Positions 23,664 through 32,322 of a DNA stretch of 55,635 nt are shown in pieces. Numbering within the stretch: the stretch's first letter is position 1; each line of letters starts with the position of its first letter. The DNA is taken from contig JAKADK010000010.1 of assembly GCA_021820665.1 (NCBI GenBank), positions 1-55,635 of the forward strand. The letters run 5' to 3'. Under the pieces are notes generated by a model. It saw only the letters and a list, made by a program, of their open reading frames with translations, was not told where the DNA came from and ran no database searches. The translations under genes were made by a program, and so were the position numbers. Origin of the DNA: Actinomycetes bacterium. GTDB lineage: Bacteria > Actinomycetota > Acidimicrobiia > Acidimicrobiales > RAAP-2.

Positions 23664-23995
23664 TGACCATCCTCGCGGAGACCCGACTGGACGCGCTGGC
23701 CCGGGTGGGCCGGGCGCTGGCTGACCCGACGCGGTGCGCGTTGTTGCTGGCGCTGCTCGACGGGCCGGCCCACCCGAGCGAGCTGGCCAGCCGCCTGGAC
23801 CTGACCAGGGCGAACACCAGCAATCACCTGGCCTGCCTGCGGGGATGCGGGCTGGTGGTGGCAGAGCCAGAGGGCCGCCGGGTCCGCTACCAGCTGGCCG
23901 ACGCCAACCTGGCCCACGCCCTGGCCGACCTTGCCGACGTGATCCTGGCCGTCGACGTCGACCAGCCCTGTCCCGACGGCCAGGGGGTCCTCTGA
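23663..23995 (+). CDS. cmtR: CmtR-like Cd/Pb-sensing ArsR repressor
   Basis: A 110-residue ArsR-family repressor closely resembling mycobacterial CmtR. The DNA-binding helix contains SNHLACLRGCGLVVAEPEGRRVRYQLAD, with the two cysteines (CLRGC) that, with a C-terminal cysteine, bind Cd(II)/Pb(II) in CmtR. The third is present in AVDVDQPCPDG. Metal binding should release it from the palindrome overlapping its own start. It is coupled by TGATG to the cation-diffusion gene, which is therefore the likely regulated efflux pump. Confidence 0.88.
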   Translation: MTILAETRLDALARVGRALADPTRCALLLALLDGPAHPSELASRLDLTRANTSNHLACLRGCGLVVAEPEGRRVRYQLADANLAHALADLADVILAVDVDQPCPDGQGVL

Positions 23996-24912
23996 TGGGC
24001 CACGACCACGGGCACGGGTCAGCGACCGCGGCAAGCGGGCAGCGTGGGCGGCTGACGCTCGTGCTGGGTATCACCGTCACGATCTTGGCCGTCGAGATCG
24101 TGGGCGGCGTGCTGGCCCACTCCCTGGTACTCATCGCCGATGCCGGCCACATGGCCACCGACGCGGCCGGGATCGGCCTTTCGCTGCTGGCGGTGTGGTT
24201 CGCGAACCGGCCGGCGAGCGAGGCCCGGACCTTCGGGTACCAGCGGGCCGAGATCCTCGCCGCCGTGGTCAACGCCGTCCTGCTGTTCGGGGTCGGGGCG
24301 TTCATCCTCGTCGAAGCGGTCCGGCGTCTCGCCCATCCTGAGACCGCGACCCCGGCGCTGATGGTGGTCTTCGGGGTGGTCGCCCTGGCCGGCAATGCCG
24401 CCAGCCTGGCCCTGTTGCGACGGGGTCAGGGCGAGAGCCTGAACGTCCGAGGGGCGTTCCTCGAGGTGCTCTCCGACCTCCTCGGCGCTGCCGCCGTGCT
24501 GGTCGCCGCAGCCATCATTGCCGGCACCGGCTACCAACGGGCCGACGCGCTGGCGTCGATCTTCATCGGGGTGCTGATCCTGCCGCGCACCGTCAAGCTG
24601 CTGCGTGGCGCGGTCGACGTGCTCCTCGAGGCCACCCCGAAGCACGTCGACCTGGCCGAGGTCCGCGGCCACATCTGCGAGACCCCCGGCGTGCTCGAAG
24701 TGCACGACCTGCACGCCTGGACCATCACCAGCGGCATCCCGGTGCTGTCCGCCCATGTGGTGATCGCCGATGCGGTTCTCACAGACGGGGGCGGCGGCCG
24801 GGTGCTCGACTGCCTCGCTGAGTGCCTGGCCGGGCACTTCGACGTCGAGCACTGCACCTTCCAGCTGGAGCCCGCCAGCCACCGCGACCACGAGCACTCC
24901 ACCCACCCGTGA
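23995..24912 (+). CDS. cation diffusion facilitator (CzcD-like efflux pump)
   Basis: A 305-residue CDF transporter that would export divalent metal (Cd/Zn/Pb by context) against protons. A His-rich N-terminus (MGHDHGHG) is followed by six helices and a cytoplasmic dimerisation domain (VDLAEVRGHICETPGVLEVHDLHAWTITSG) ending in a His-rich tail. The first half of the transport site is HMATD in IADAGHMATDAAG. The second half reads EVLSD, where Zn-transporting relatives have HxxxD; the His-to-Glu change may alter metal preference. It is coupled to the cmtR-like gene before it and the second CDF-like gene after it. Confidence 0.92.
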   Translation: MGHDHGHGSATAASGQRGRLTLVLGITVTILAVEIVGGVLAHSLVLIADAGHMATDAAGIGLSLLAVWFANRPASEARTFGYQRAEILAAVVNAVLLFGVGAFILVEAVRRLAHPETATPALMVVFGVVALAGNAASLALLRRGQGESLNVRGAFLEVLSDLLGAAAVLVAAAIIAGTGYQRADALASIFIGVLILPRTVKLLRGAVDVLLEATPKHVDLAEVRGHICETPGVLEVHDLHAWTITSGIPVLSAHVVIADAVLTDGGGGRVLDCLAECLAGHFDVEHCTFQLEPASHRDHEHSTHP

Positions 24913-25532
24913 CCCTTGGCGCCACCCCGGACGCTGTCCACACGGCGAGACGCCTCGAAGCAGCAACCATCGGCTGGAACACGATCGAAGCCGCCGTGGC
25001 GGTGGTCAGCGGCCTGGTGGCGGGCTCGGTGGCGCTCACCGGTTTCGGGCTGGACTCTGGCATCGAGGTCGTCTCCGCCCTGCTCGTGCTCAACCGGCTC
25101 CGGACCCCCAGCCACGGCGAGGCCAACGAGACACGAGAACGACGGACTCTTCGAGCGATCTCAGTCACGTTCTTCGCCCTCGCCGTCTATTTGACCGCGG
25201 ACGGCATCCACAGCCTGGTCACCGCCAGCCGACCTGACACCAGCCCAGCCGGCATCGCCATCAGCGCCACCGCGCTCGCCGTCATGCCGGTACTCGCCCG
25301 AGCCAAACAGGTCACCGGCCGTCGCATCGATGGCCCCCTCGGCGCCCTCGTGCTCGCCGACGCGGCAGAGACTCGGCTCTGCGCCCTGTTGGCCATCACG
25401 ACGCTGGGCAGTCTGCTCGCCTACAGCGTCGCCGGCTGGTGGTGGGCCGACCCGGCCGCCGGCTTCGTCGTCGTGTTCTTCGCCCTACGCGAAGGTGTCG
25501 AGGCCTGGCACGGCGAGCTGGGCGATGACTAA
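24909..25532 (+). CDS. short CDF-like cation transporter
   Basis: A 207-residue membrane protein of the cation-transporter type that lacks the cytoplasmic CDF domain. Helices are seen in WNTIEAAVAVVSGLVAGSVALTGFGLDSGIEVVSALLVL, FFALAVYLTADGIHSLV, ISATALAVMPVLARA and LLAITTLGSLLAYSVAGWWWADPAAGFVVVFFAL. Acidic residues in GFGLDSGIE, LADAAE and WADP lie in helices and are candidate metal ligands. The GTG start overlaps the upstream stop, so it belongs to the cmtR-CDF operon. It may pair with the full-length CDF or act alone. Confidence 0.82.
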   Translation: MTLGATPDAVHTARRLEAATIGWNTIEAAVAVVSGLVAGSVALTGFGLDSGIEVVSALLVLNRLRTPSHGEANETRERRTLRAISVTFFALAVYLTADGIHSLVTASRPDTSPAGIAISATALAVMPVLARAKQVTGRRIDGPLGALVLADAAETRLCALLAITTLGSLLAYSVAGWWWADPAAGFVVVFFALREGVEAWHGELGDD

Positions 25533-25582
25533 CCGGCCCCCACGACCACTCGTCAGTTGACCGCCCGTCCCACCGAATCGAA

Positions 25583-25999
25583 TCACGGCTCGGTGGTCGA
25601 GTGCGTCACGGCAGCGTGCTCGATGACCGTGCAGTAACAGGCGTCGTCCCTGGGCAGGCTGTCTGCTTGGGCTTTGAGGGCGACCAGTTCGGCGCGGAGG
25701 TCTTGTAGCTCGGTGATGCGCCGGTCGAGGTCGCCCACCTGGCGGCTCAGAGCGTCGAGGACGTAGGCGCAGGGCCGCTGCCCTCGTTCCCGGAAGGCGA
25801 GGATCTCGGCGACCTCTGCGAGGCTGAACCCGAGGCGCTGGGCGGTCTTTATGAAGATCAGGCGGTCGATGTCGGCGGTGGTGTAGTCCCGGTATCCGGC
25901 CGGGGTACGCTCGGGGACCGGGAGTAGGCCGATGTCTTCGTAGTAGCGGATCGTCTTTGGATTGATCCCGACGGCGTCGGCCACCTCGCCGATCCTCAC
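25583..25999 (-). CDS. MerR-family heavy-metal regulator
   Basis: A 138-residue MerR activator. An N-terminal winged helix (RIGEVADAVGINPKTIRYYEDIGLLPVPERTPAGYRDYTTADIDRLIFIKTAQRLGFSLAEVAEIL) is followed by a dimerisation helix. Metal-site candidates are Cys77 (RGQRPCAYV) and the C-terminal CYCTVIEH (Cys121, Cys123, His128), resembling the Cd/Pb/Zn/Hg-sensing branch. The GTG overlaps the stop of the P-type ATPase gene, so the regulator is the last gene of that operon. Its operator is not obvious in the window. Confidence 0.92.
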   Translation of the reverse strand: MRIGEVADAVGINPKTIRYYEDIGLLPVPERTPAGYRDYTTADIDRLIFIKTAQRLGFSLAEVAEILAFRERGQRPCAYVLDALSRQVGDLDRRITELQDLRAELVALKAQADSLPRDDACYCTVIEHAAVTHSTTEP

Positions 26000-28479
26000 G
26001 CCGCGACCTCGGCTGCGGTCGCCCTCTCCGGATCGGGGCCGTGGCGGCGCCCGACGCTGCGCACGGCGTCGAAGAGCAGGGCCGGGTGCCCCCACAGGGA
26101 GTTGGCGAAGATAGCGGTGACGCTGATGGCCATGGCGGCCATCGCCCACACGGGGTAGAGGAGGCCGGTCGCCGCGAGGGGGATACCGATCCCGTTGAAG
26201 GTGAAGGCGAGCGCGACGTTCTGGCGGGTCTTTCGGTAGGAGCGCGCCGAGATGTCCCGGGCAACGAGCACCGAGGTGAGCCGGCCGCTCATGATGATGA
26301 TGTCGGCGGACTCCATGGCGATGTCGGTGCCGCCGCCGATGGCAACCCCGACGTTAGCTTGCATGAGGGCGGGAGCATCGTTGATCCCGTCTCCGACCAT
26401 GGCAACGCTCGCGTTTCGTTGCAGTGCCCGGACGATGGCGGCCTTCGCTCCGGGGAGCACGCCGGCGTGCACGATCTCGATGCCGACGCGGGCGGCGACC
26501 AGGGCCGCGGCCCCGGCGTTGTCCCCGGTCATGAGCACCGGGATCAGACCCACCCGGCGGATGGCAGCAACGGCCTCGGCGGCGTCGAGGCGGAGCTCAT
26601 CGCCAAGCGCCAGCATGCCAAGCAGGCTGCCGTCGGCGCCCACGGCGATGACCGTCCGTCCGGCGGCCTCGAGCGCCTCGGTGCGCTCGGCCACCTTGGC
26701 GGTGGCGATGCCGTTGCCTTCGAGGAACGACGGGCGGCCGACCACCACCCGCCGGCCACCGACACGGGCGACGACGCCTTGGCCGGTGACCGACTCGAAG
26801 TCCTCGGCGCCAGGGACCCTGATCCCTCGGTCCAAGGCGGCGTAGACCACCGCTCGGGCCAAGGGGTGCTCGGACGAAGCCTCCACGCTCGCCGCGAGGC
26901 CGACCACCTCGTCCTCGCTCTCGCCACCGGCGGTGAGAACCTCTCGCAGCGCCGGGCGGCCCTCGGTGAGGGTTCCGGTCTTGTCGAACACGACGGTGCC
27001 GACCTGGCGCAGCGCCTGGAACGCCTCGCCGGTGCGCATGATGATCCCCTGTTCGGCTGCCTCCCCGGCGCCGCGGACGATCGAGAGCGGAGCGGCAATG
27101 CCCACCGCGCACGGATATCCCATAACCAGCACCGACAGTGCGGCGAAGACGGCCCGCTCCACATCGACGCTGCCGGTCACCGCCCAGCTCCCCACCAGCC
27201 AGCCGAGCAGGGCCAGCACCGAGATGGACAGTACCGTCGGGGTGTAGATCCGCAAGATCCGGTCGACGAGGTGCAAGATCCCCGGCTTGAGGGCACGGGC
27301 GTCTTCGACCGAGCGCACCACCTGGGCGAGGAACGACTCGTCACCCACCGCGCTGACTTTCACGACCAAGGTCCCGGTGGTGTTGATCGACCCACCGATG
27401 ACGGTGTCCCCGGCGACCACTTCCACCGGGATTGGCTCACCGGTGACCAGGGACTGGTCGACGGCGGAGTGACCCTCGACGACGACCCCGTCGACAGCGA
27501 CCCGTTCGCCGGGCCGCACTCGGACCGCGTCGCCCACGACCACCTCGGTCAGCGCCACCTCGAACTCGGCGCCGTCGCGGATCACCCGGGCGGTGTCGGG
27601 TTGGAGGTCCAACAGGGCCTTGACGGCTTGGGAGCTGCGGGTCTTGACGAGCAGCGACAGCCATTCGGAGAAGATGTGGTAGTTGACCACCAGCACCGCC
27701 ACCGCGAAGAAGGCGGCGGTGGGGAACCCGTGGTAGCGAGCGACCAGGCCCACGACGCCCCCGGCGAGGCCAGCGAAGGCACCGGCTTCGAGCATCACGT
27801 GCTGGTTCAAGATGCCCCGGCGCAACGACTGGGCAGCCATGGAGGCGATGTGCGCGGCGAGCCCGAAAACGACGGACAGCGCCATCGCCCCCACTACGTA
27901 GGGGATGGCCCCTGTCGCTGCGCCCGTGGCGTTGGCGGCCAGAGCCGCCCCTCCGATCGCGGCCAGCGCGCCGGCGCCGCCGAGGGCCACGCCCCGGCCT
28001 TGGCCTCGCAGCACCAGGTAACCGGCACCCAGCAGGAACGCCCCCACGACGACTGGGATCGCGTAGGCGAGGGGGTTGGCCAGGTTCACGATCAAAGCGA
28101 TCGCCACCAGGCTGACGCCGATGGCCCCGTAGAGGCGGCGACCCTCTTTGGCCAGGGCCGCCTCTTCTTCTTCGTAGGGTCGGGTCTTGCGCGGGTCCCA
28201 GATGGTGTAGCCGATGTCGCGCAGGGTGGCGACCAGGGCTTCGGGGCGGACTCGGGCCGGGTCGTAATCGACCAGCGCCTGCTCGTGGGTCAAGCTGACC
28301 GCCACCTGGGCCACACCGTCTTGGCGGCCGAGGGCCCGCTCGATGGTCCCGGTGCACAACGAGCAGTGCAGCCCGCCGATCTTGGCCCGGAACCTCGCCC
28401 CGCCGTCGGGCAGATCCTCGGCCCAATACCCGGCGTCCGATCCCATAGCTGGTCCCTTCTCCGGGGCAACAGCCGGCAT
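25996..28479 (-). CDS. P1B-type heavy-metal ATPase with YPC motif
   Basis: An 827-residue metal-transporting ATPase. It has an N-terminal HMA domain with CSLC (residues 39-42), eight predicted helices and an actuator with SLVTGEPIPV. The phosphorylation site is FDKTGTLTEG near residue 496, with SEHPLARAVV (HP locus), MTGDN and VGDGINDAPAL also present. The intramembrane metal motif reads GYPCAVGIAAP near residue 454, where Cu(I) and Zn/Cd pumps have CPC; the last helix reads AMAISVTAIFANSL rather than the CopA-type MALSSVSVV. Substrate is therefore uncertain. ATG 28479 overlaps the HMA gene TGA and is preceded by GAGGTGA; ATG 28446, after GAAGGGA, is an alternative. Confidence 0.93.
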   Translation of the reverse strand: MPAVAPEKGPAMGSDAGYWAEDLPDGGARFRAKIGGLHCSLCTGTIERALGRQDGVAQVAVSLTHEQALVDYDPARVRPEALVATLRDIGYTIWDPRKTRPYEEEEAALAKEGRRLYGAIGVSLVAIALIVNLANPLAYAIPVVVGAFLLGAGYLVLRGQGRGVALGGAGALAAIGGAALAANATGAATGAIPYVVGAMALSVVFGLAAHIASMAAQSLRRGILNQHVMLEAGAFAGLAGGVVGLVARYHGFPTAAFFAVAVLVVNYHIFSEWLSLLVKTRSSQAVKALLDLQPDTARVIRDGAEFEVALTEVVVGDAVRVRPGERVAVDGVVVEGHSAVDQSLVTGEPIPVEVVAGDTVIGGSINTTGTLVVKVSAVGDESFLAQVVRSVEDARALKPGILHLVDRILRIYTPTVLSISVLALLGWLVGSWAVTGSVDVERAVFAALSVLVMGYPCAVGIAAPLSIVRGAGEAAEQGIIMRTGEAFQALRQVGTVVFDKTGTLTEGRPALREVLTAGGESEDEVVGLAASVEASSEHPLARAVVYAALDRGIRVPGAEDFESVTGQGVVARVGGRRVVVGRPSFLEGNGIATAKVAERTEALEAAGRTVIAVGADGSLLGMLALGDELRLDAAEAVAAIRRVGLIPVLMTGDNAGAAALVAARVGIEIVHAGVLPGAKAAIVRALQRNASVAMVGDGINDAPALMQANVGVAIGGGTDIAMESADIIIMSGRLTSVLVARDISARSYRKTRQNVALAFTFNGIGIPLAATGLLYPVWAMAAMAISVTAIFANSLWGHPALLFDAVRSVGRRHGPDPERATAAEVAA

Positions 28480-28682
28480 CAGCTCACCTCGAAGCCGGCG
28501 GCGGTGATACCGGCGCGCACCGCCGCCTCCGTACCCGCCGTGTCCACGACCACGTTGACCTGGTTCGTGGCGTGGTCGGCGGAGACCCGGCGCACGCCTA
28601 CCAGCTTGGCGACGGCCCGCTCGACGCGGTCCTCGCACGCCCGGCAGTCCATGCCGGTCACGGTCAACACGAACTCCTCCAT
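28479..28682 (-). CDS. HMA-domain metallochaperone
   Basis: A 67-residue single-domain heavy-metal-associated protein with the metal-binding loop GMDCRACEDRVERAV. It probably hands metal to the P1B-ATPase encoded next, to which it is coupled by an ATGA overlap. The ATG at 28682 has GAGGTGG at a suitable distance; a GTG three codons earlier is possible. The gene overlaps the 3' end of the prepilin peptidase gene, so it is physically joined to the pilus operon. Confidence 0.88.
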   Translation of the reverse strand: MEEFVLTVTGMDCRACEDRVERAVAKLVGVRRVSADHATNQVNVVVDTAGTEAAVRAGITAAGFEVS

Positions 28683-29521
28683 GGCATCCACCTCACGTTC
28701 TGACAGCCGAATCCCAGACTACGGCTTCCAGTAGATGGAAGGTCAAGGGGCAGCTGGCGGTGCCCCACCAGCCGACGCCTTCCGGCGACGACGAGCAGAA
28801 CGGTGAATGCTCCAACGAGCATGAACGGCGCCAGAGGGATCTGCTCGGAGGGAGAGAACCGGCCGATGACCATCCGAGCCAGCAGGTAGCAGGCTGCGAG
28901 CAGGAAGCCAAGCGTCACGCCTGCGGCCAGCGCTTCCCAGCCGAACCATCCGAGCACCAAGCCGAGCAGCGCAGCCAGCTTGCAGTCGCCGAACCCAAGG
29001 CCGGCGGTGACCAGCGCGAGCAGGCTGTAGCCGGCGAAGGTCGCAGCTCCACCGGTCAGCGCTCCGACGAGCTCGCTCGACCGATGGTCGACGATCCCGG
29101 CCACGACGAGCAGGACAAGGACGACGACGAGGGTCGGGGCGAGGACCGCGTCGGGCAGTCGGCGCGTGCTCGCGTCGATGGCGACGAGAATGATGCCCGC
29201 CGCCGCCGCCCACCCGAGTGCTGCGAGAACGAACAGCGGATGCACTCGCAACGCCAGTAGAGCGAGCAGGCCTGCGTTCACGAGCTCGATGACTGCGGGA
29301 GGCGCTCCGATCCGCCGCCGACAGGCTGGGCACCTGCCCCACAGCGCCGTCGGGATCGCGGTGACGAGAGGCCGCCACCGGAGGCATGGGGCCGAGCAGC
29401 ACGGGCAGCGGCCGCGGGCAGGATCGCGCCGGGGTCGCAGGTTCGCCACGATGGCGGCGCGAAGCGCCGGACCGGAGGCGAACCCGACGACGGCTGCCGA
29501 GGCGATGGCGAGGTCGGTCAC
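28664..29521 (-). CDS. type IV prepilin peptidase (A24 family)
   Basis: A 285-residue aspartic membrane peptidase that would cleave Flp/TadE-type prepilins. The N-terminal region has a zinc-type cysteine set (CPCCSAPC and CPACRRR). The catalytic aspartates are in VAIDASTRRLPDAV and the GxGD motif LGFGDCKLAALLG. About seven to eight hydrophobic helices are visible. Length matches the bifunctional PilD-type class rather than short TadV. It ends by overlapping the HMA gene and follows the LysM-BTAD gene by 35 bp. Confidence 0.88.
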   Translation of the reverse strand: MTDLAIASAAVVGFASGPALRAAIVANLRPRRDPARGRCPCCSAPCLRWRPLVTAIPTALWGRCPACRRRIGAPPAVIELVNAGLLALLALRVHPLFVLAALGWAAAAGIILVAIDASTRRLPDAVLAPTLVVVLVLLVVAGIVDHRSSELVGALTGGAATFAGYSLLALVTAGLGFGDCKLAALLGLVLGWFGWEALAAGVTLGFLLAACYLLARMVIGRFSPSEQIPLAPFMLVGAFTVLLVVAGRRRLVGHRQLPLDLPSTGSRSLGFGCQNVRWMPWRSSC

Positions 29522-29556
29522 GACGATGACTGCTCGCTCGCCGTGGTCACGCCCGA

Positions 29557-32322
29557 TCAGTGACGGGTCGCGGGGAGGCGGGCGATGGTGGCCGGCCGAG
29601 CCGAGAACAGCTCGTGCACCAGGTGCTCGGTGGCCTCTTCGGGATCGAGGTCGAGCTCGGCGAGGCGGCCCTGGAGGAGCCGCCAGGTGCGCCGGGAGGC
29701 GTCGCGACGATCCAGGTTGGCCTGGAGGGCGATGAGCCGGCGGTAGGCCTCCTCGCAGATCGAGTCGAGCTCGATGGTGCGCTCCAACACCCCGAGCGCC
29801 CGCTCGGGGTGGTCTGCGGCGTAGAGCTCGGCGAGGCGGAGGTAGGCGTCGATGGCCCGGCGGTGCAGGTCCTCTCGTACCGGCTCGACCCAGATGGCGT
29901 CGAGGGCGGGGCAGAAGTCGCCGCCATAGGCGCCAGCCGCACGTTCGAGGGCGTCGGTCACCTTCGTGGGCTCACCTGCGCGGGCGGCGTCGCCGAGGGC
30001 GGTCTCGAAGCGCCACAGGTCGACCTCGAGCACGGCGGGGTCGGGCCGGTAGAGGTCGCCTGACTTGGCGAGGATCTCGACGCCGTCCTTGCCCGGTCCG
30101 TGCAGCCGGGAGCGCAGGTTCCCGAGCGCGGTCCAGAACCGCTCCCGGCCCCGGCGGGGATCGGCGTCGGGCCACAGGGCGTCGGTGGCGGCCTCGGCGC
30201 TCGCCCCGTCGGGGTGCAGCGCGTACCACGCCAGCAGCGCGTAGGCGCTGGCTCGCAGGCCGCTCGTGATCTCCTCGTCCCACGCCTCCACCCACGCGGG
30301 GCCGAGCAGGCGCACGCGGATCACTCCTCGCCGGGGCTCTCGGTCGGTGTCACCCATCGGCCAGTCGGGCTCGGCCGGCGGGGGCATCGCCCCAGGGATT
30401 ACGACGGGATCGGCGGCATCTCCGCCGTCCAGGTTCGCCTGCACGGGGTGCACAGGCAGCACGGGCTGTTCGGGCTCGGTGTCGTTGTGGACGGCGGCGA
30501 CGGGTGCGAGGAGGTCGGCTGCGGTCCCGGGATCGAGCCCGAACGCGGTGGCGCCGGCCAACAGCTCGGCGAGCTCGTCAGGCGCAGCGTGTTGGATCCT
30601 GCCGTTGCCTCCGACGACGAGACAAGGCTCGCCGGAACCGGGTGAGGTCGCGCGGTCGTCTTCGGGGCCCAGCACGATGGCGGCGAAGCCCAGTCGCGTA
30701 GCGGTCGCGAGGAAAGCAGACCACCGGGCCTCGGAGGTGACGGGGACGTCGTCGACGACGGCGAGCTGGAGCGGGAAGGGGTCCTCGGGGGATCGGCGCC
30801 GGTAGCTGGCGGCGTCATCGACCTCGGCATCTTCCAACCGTCGGGTGCGCCCGATCGCTGCTGCTTCCAACCGGGCGAGCAGCGTCTCGACGCTGTCGTG
30901 ATGGCGCACGCTCGGCAGGTCGACCCCGGGGAGGAGGCGTCCGCCCAGCTCGGCGGGGACGAGGATCTCGGCGGCGTACGGGCCGTCGCGGGTGACGAGC
31001 GCCGCGAGCCAGGCCCGAAGCGCCCCTTGTGCGCCAGGGCCGCTCAGACGAAGACCCGGCCAGTTCCCGAGCGCAAGGCGCACCACCTGGCCCTCCCGGT
31101 GGGCGACGTCGATGAGGTCGGGGCGGATGATCGCCTCGTCTTCGGGCACCACACTCAGCGGCGGCGGTGCCGGCGGGGTCGAGGCGCCAACGTCACGGTC
31201 GTCGTCCGCGCGTCTGGCTCCGAGCGTGGTCAAGAGGTCGTGCAGTCCTTTCGGACGGTCGGGTGCAACGAGGCGGACGCCGGGGCGGGGCGGGCCCGGG
31301 CGGTAGGAACGGCGGCGGCGCAGCCGTGCCGCCGCCAGCGCGGAGAGCACCCCGGCCGCGAAGGACCCGGCGATCACCGCCCCGGACGCCAGCTGTACCG
31401 GTGCTTCGACCGGGCGTGCGCCGGCGGGCGACGGTGCTGCTCGGTGGGCGTCTCGTGGAGCGACCGTCGTTGCCGGCGCCGTGGGTGGTGGGCTCGTCGG
31501 GGCTGGAGCGGTCGGGGATGGGGACCGCTGCGGAGTCGCCGTGGCTGGCTGTGCTGTGGCCGGTTGGGCGGTGGTGGGCGGGGGCAGGAGGAGGGTCCAG
31601 CCGGGGTCGATCCAGTGCGGGTCGGTGAGGGCGACCCCACCGGGCTGCAGGCGGCCTTCGTTGAGGGCGTAGATCTGTGACCAATCGAGCGGGTCGCCGA
31701 GCTCTCGCTCGGCGATGCCCCACAAAGTGTCGCCGCGTTGGACGACGTAGGTGCGAGTCGCGCCCGACCCCGCTCCAGGGGCTGGCGTGCTCGGCGGCGC
31801 ACTGCCCGTTGGCGCTGGGTCGGCCACAGGTGGCGACGTGGGCGGCGCGTGGGGTGCGGCCGGCCGACTGTCGCCGGTGAGGACGAAGGCGGCCACCGGG
31901 CGCCGCAGCGTCACGAGACCAGCGCCCGGCGAGCCGGCCGGTCCGCTGGGGGCGGGCCGGGGTGCGAGGGCGAGGGCGGCGACCACGACGGCGGCGACGA
32001 GGCGGCCGGTGAGCGGCTGGAAGACCCCGGCGACCGGGAGGCGCCGGGCGCGCCGTCCCGCCAGCGCGGCGGGGATCTCGGCGGCGACCGAGGCGAGGAG
32101 GACGGCCCAGGTGAGCCACACCACGACCGCCAGCGCGTCGATAAGGGCGCGAGCGGGGATGCCGTGGCGGTCGAGCGCGTGGCCGATCTGGGCTGCGGTC
32201 GGCACGTGGTGCGGGAGGGGCCAGCCGACGTAGTGCCACAGCGCCCACGGGATGCCAGCCACGAGGGCGGCGAGGAGGACGAGCGCCCCGAGACCTCTGG
32301 CGAGGTGTGCGAGCCGGGCCAT
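29557..32322 (-). CDS. membrane LysM protein fused to a BTAD/SARP-type domain
   Basis: A 921-residue multidomain protein. Order: two or three N-terminal membrane helices (about residues 8-125), a Pro-rich linker, a LysM domain (TYVVQRGDTLWGIAERELGDPLDWSQIYALNEG, about 191-247), a long Pro/Thr-rich segment and another helix (ASGAVIAGSFAAGVLSALAAA). A soluble region follows, then a C-terminal SARP-type part with a winged-helix-like segment (IRVRLLGPAWVEAWDEEITSGLRASAYALLAWYALH) and a BTAD helical region (VEPVREDLHRRAIDAYLRLAELY). It could sense the cell wall and act on transcription, or serve as a pilus scaffold. It is coupled to the TadG-like gene by ATGA. Confidence 0.85.
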   Translation of the reverse strand: MARLAHLARGLGALVLLAALVAGIPWALWHYVGWPLPHHVPTAAQIGHALDRHGIPARALIDALAVVVWLTWAVLLASVAAEIPAALAGRRARRLPVAGVFQPLTGRLVAAVVVAALALAPRPAPSGPAGSPGAGLVTLRRPVAAFVLTGDSRPAAPHAPPTSPPVADPAPTGSAPPSTPAPGAGSGATRTYVVQRGDTLWGIAERELGDPLDWSQIYALNEGRLQPGGVALTDPHWIDPGWTLLLPPPTTAQPATAQPATATPQRSPSPTAPAPTSPPPTAPATTVAPRDAHRAAPSPAGARPVEAPVQLASGAVIAGSFAAGVLSALAAARLRRRRSYRPGPPRPGVRLVAPDRPKGLHDLLTTLGARRADDDRDVGASTPPAPPPLSVVPEDEAIIRPDLIDVAHREGQVVRLALGNWPGLRLSGPGAQGALRAWLAALVTRDGPYAAEILVPAELGGRLLPGVDLPSVRHHDSVETLLARLEAAAIGRTRRLEDAEVDDAASYRRRSPEDPFPLQLAVVDDVPVTSEARWSAFLATATRLGFAAIVLGPEDDRATSPGSGEPCLVVGGNGRIQHAAPDELAELLAGATAFGLDPGTAADLLAPVAAVHNDTEPEQPVLPVHPVQANLDGGDAADPVVIPGAMPPPAEPDWPMGDTDREPRRGVIRVRLLGPAWVEAWDEEITSGLRASAYALLAWYALHPDGASAEAATDALWPDADPRRGRERFWTALGNLRSRLHGPGKDGVEILAKSGDLYRPDPAVLEVDLWRFETALGDAARAGEPTKVTDALERAAGAYGGDFCPALDAIWVEPVREDLHRRAIDAYLRLAELYAADHPERALGVLERTIELDSICEEAYRRLIALQANLDRRDASRRTWRLLQGRLAELDLDPEEATEHLVHELFSARPATIARLPATRH

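Noticed and set aside
26041-28734. Long open frame of nearly 900 codons on the plus strand opposite the P1B-ATPase
   Set aside because: A shadow of the high-GC codon bias on the other strand. Its product is low-complexity Asp/Gly/His/Arg-rich, with no motifs.
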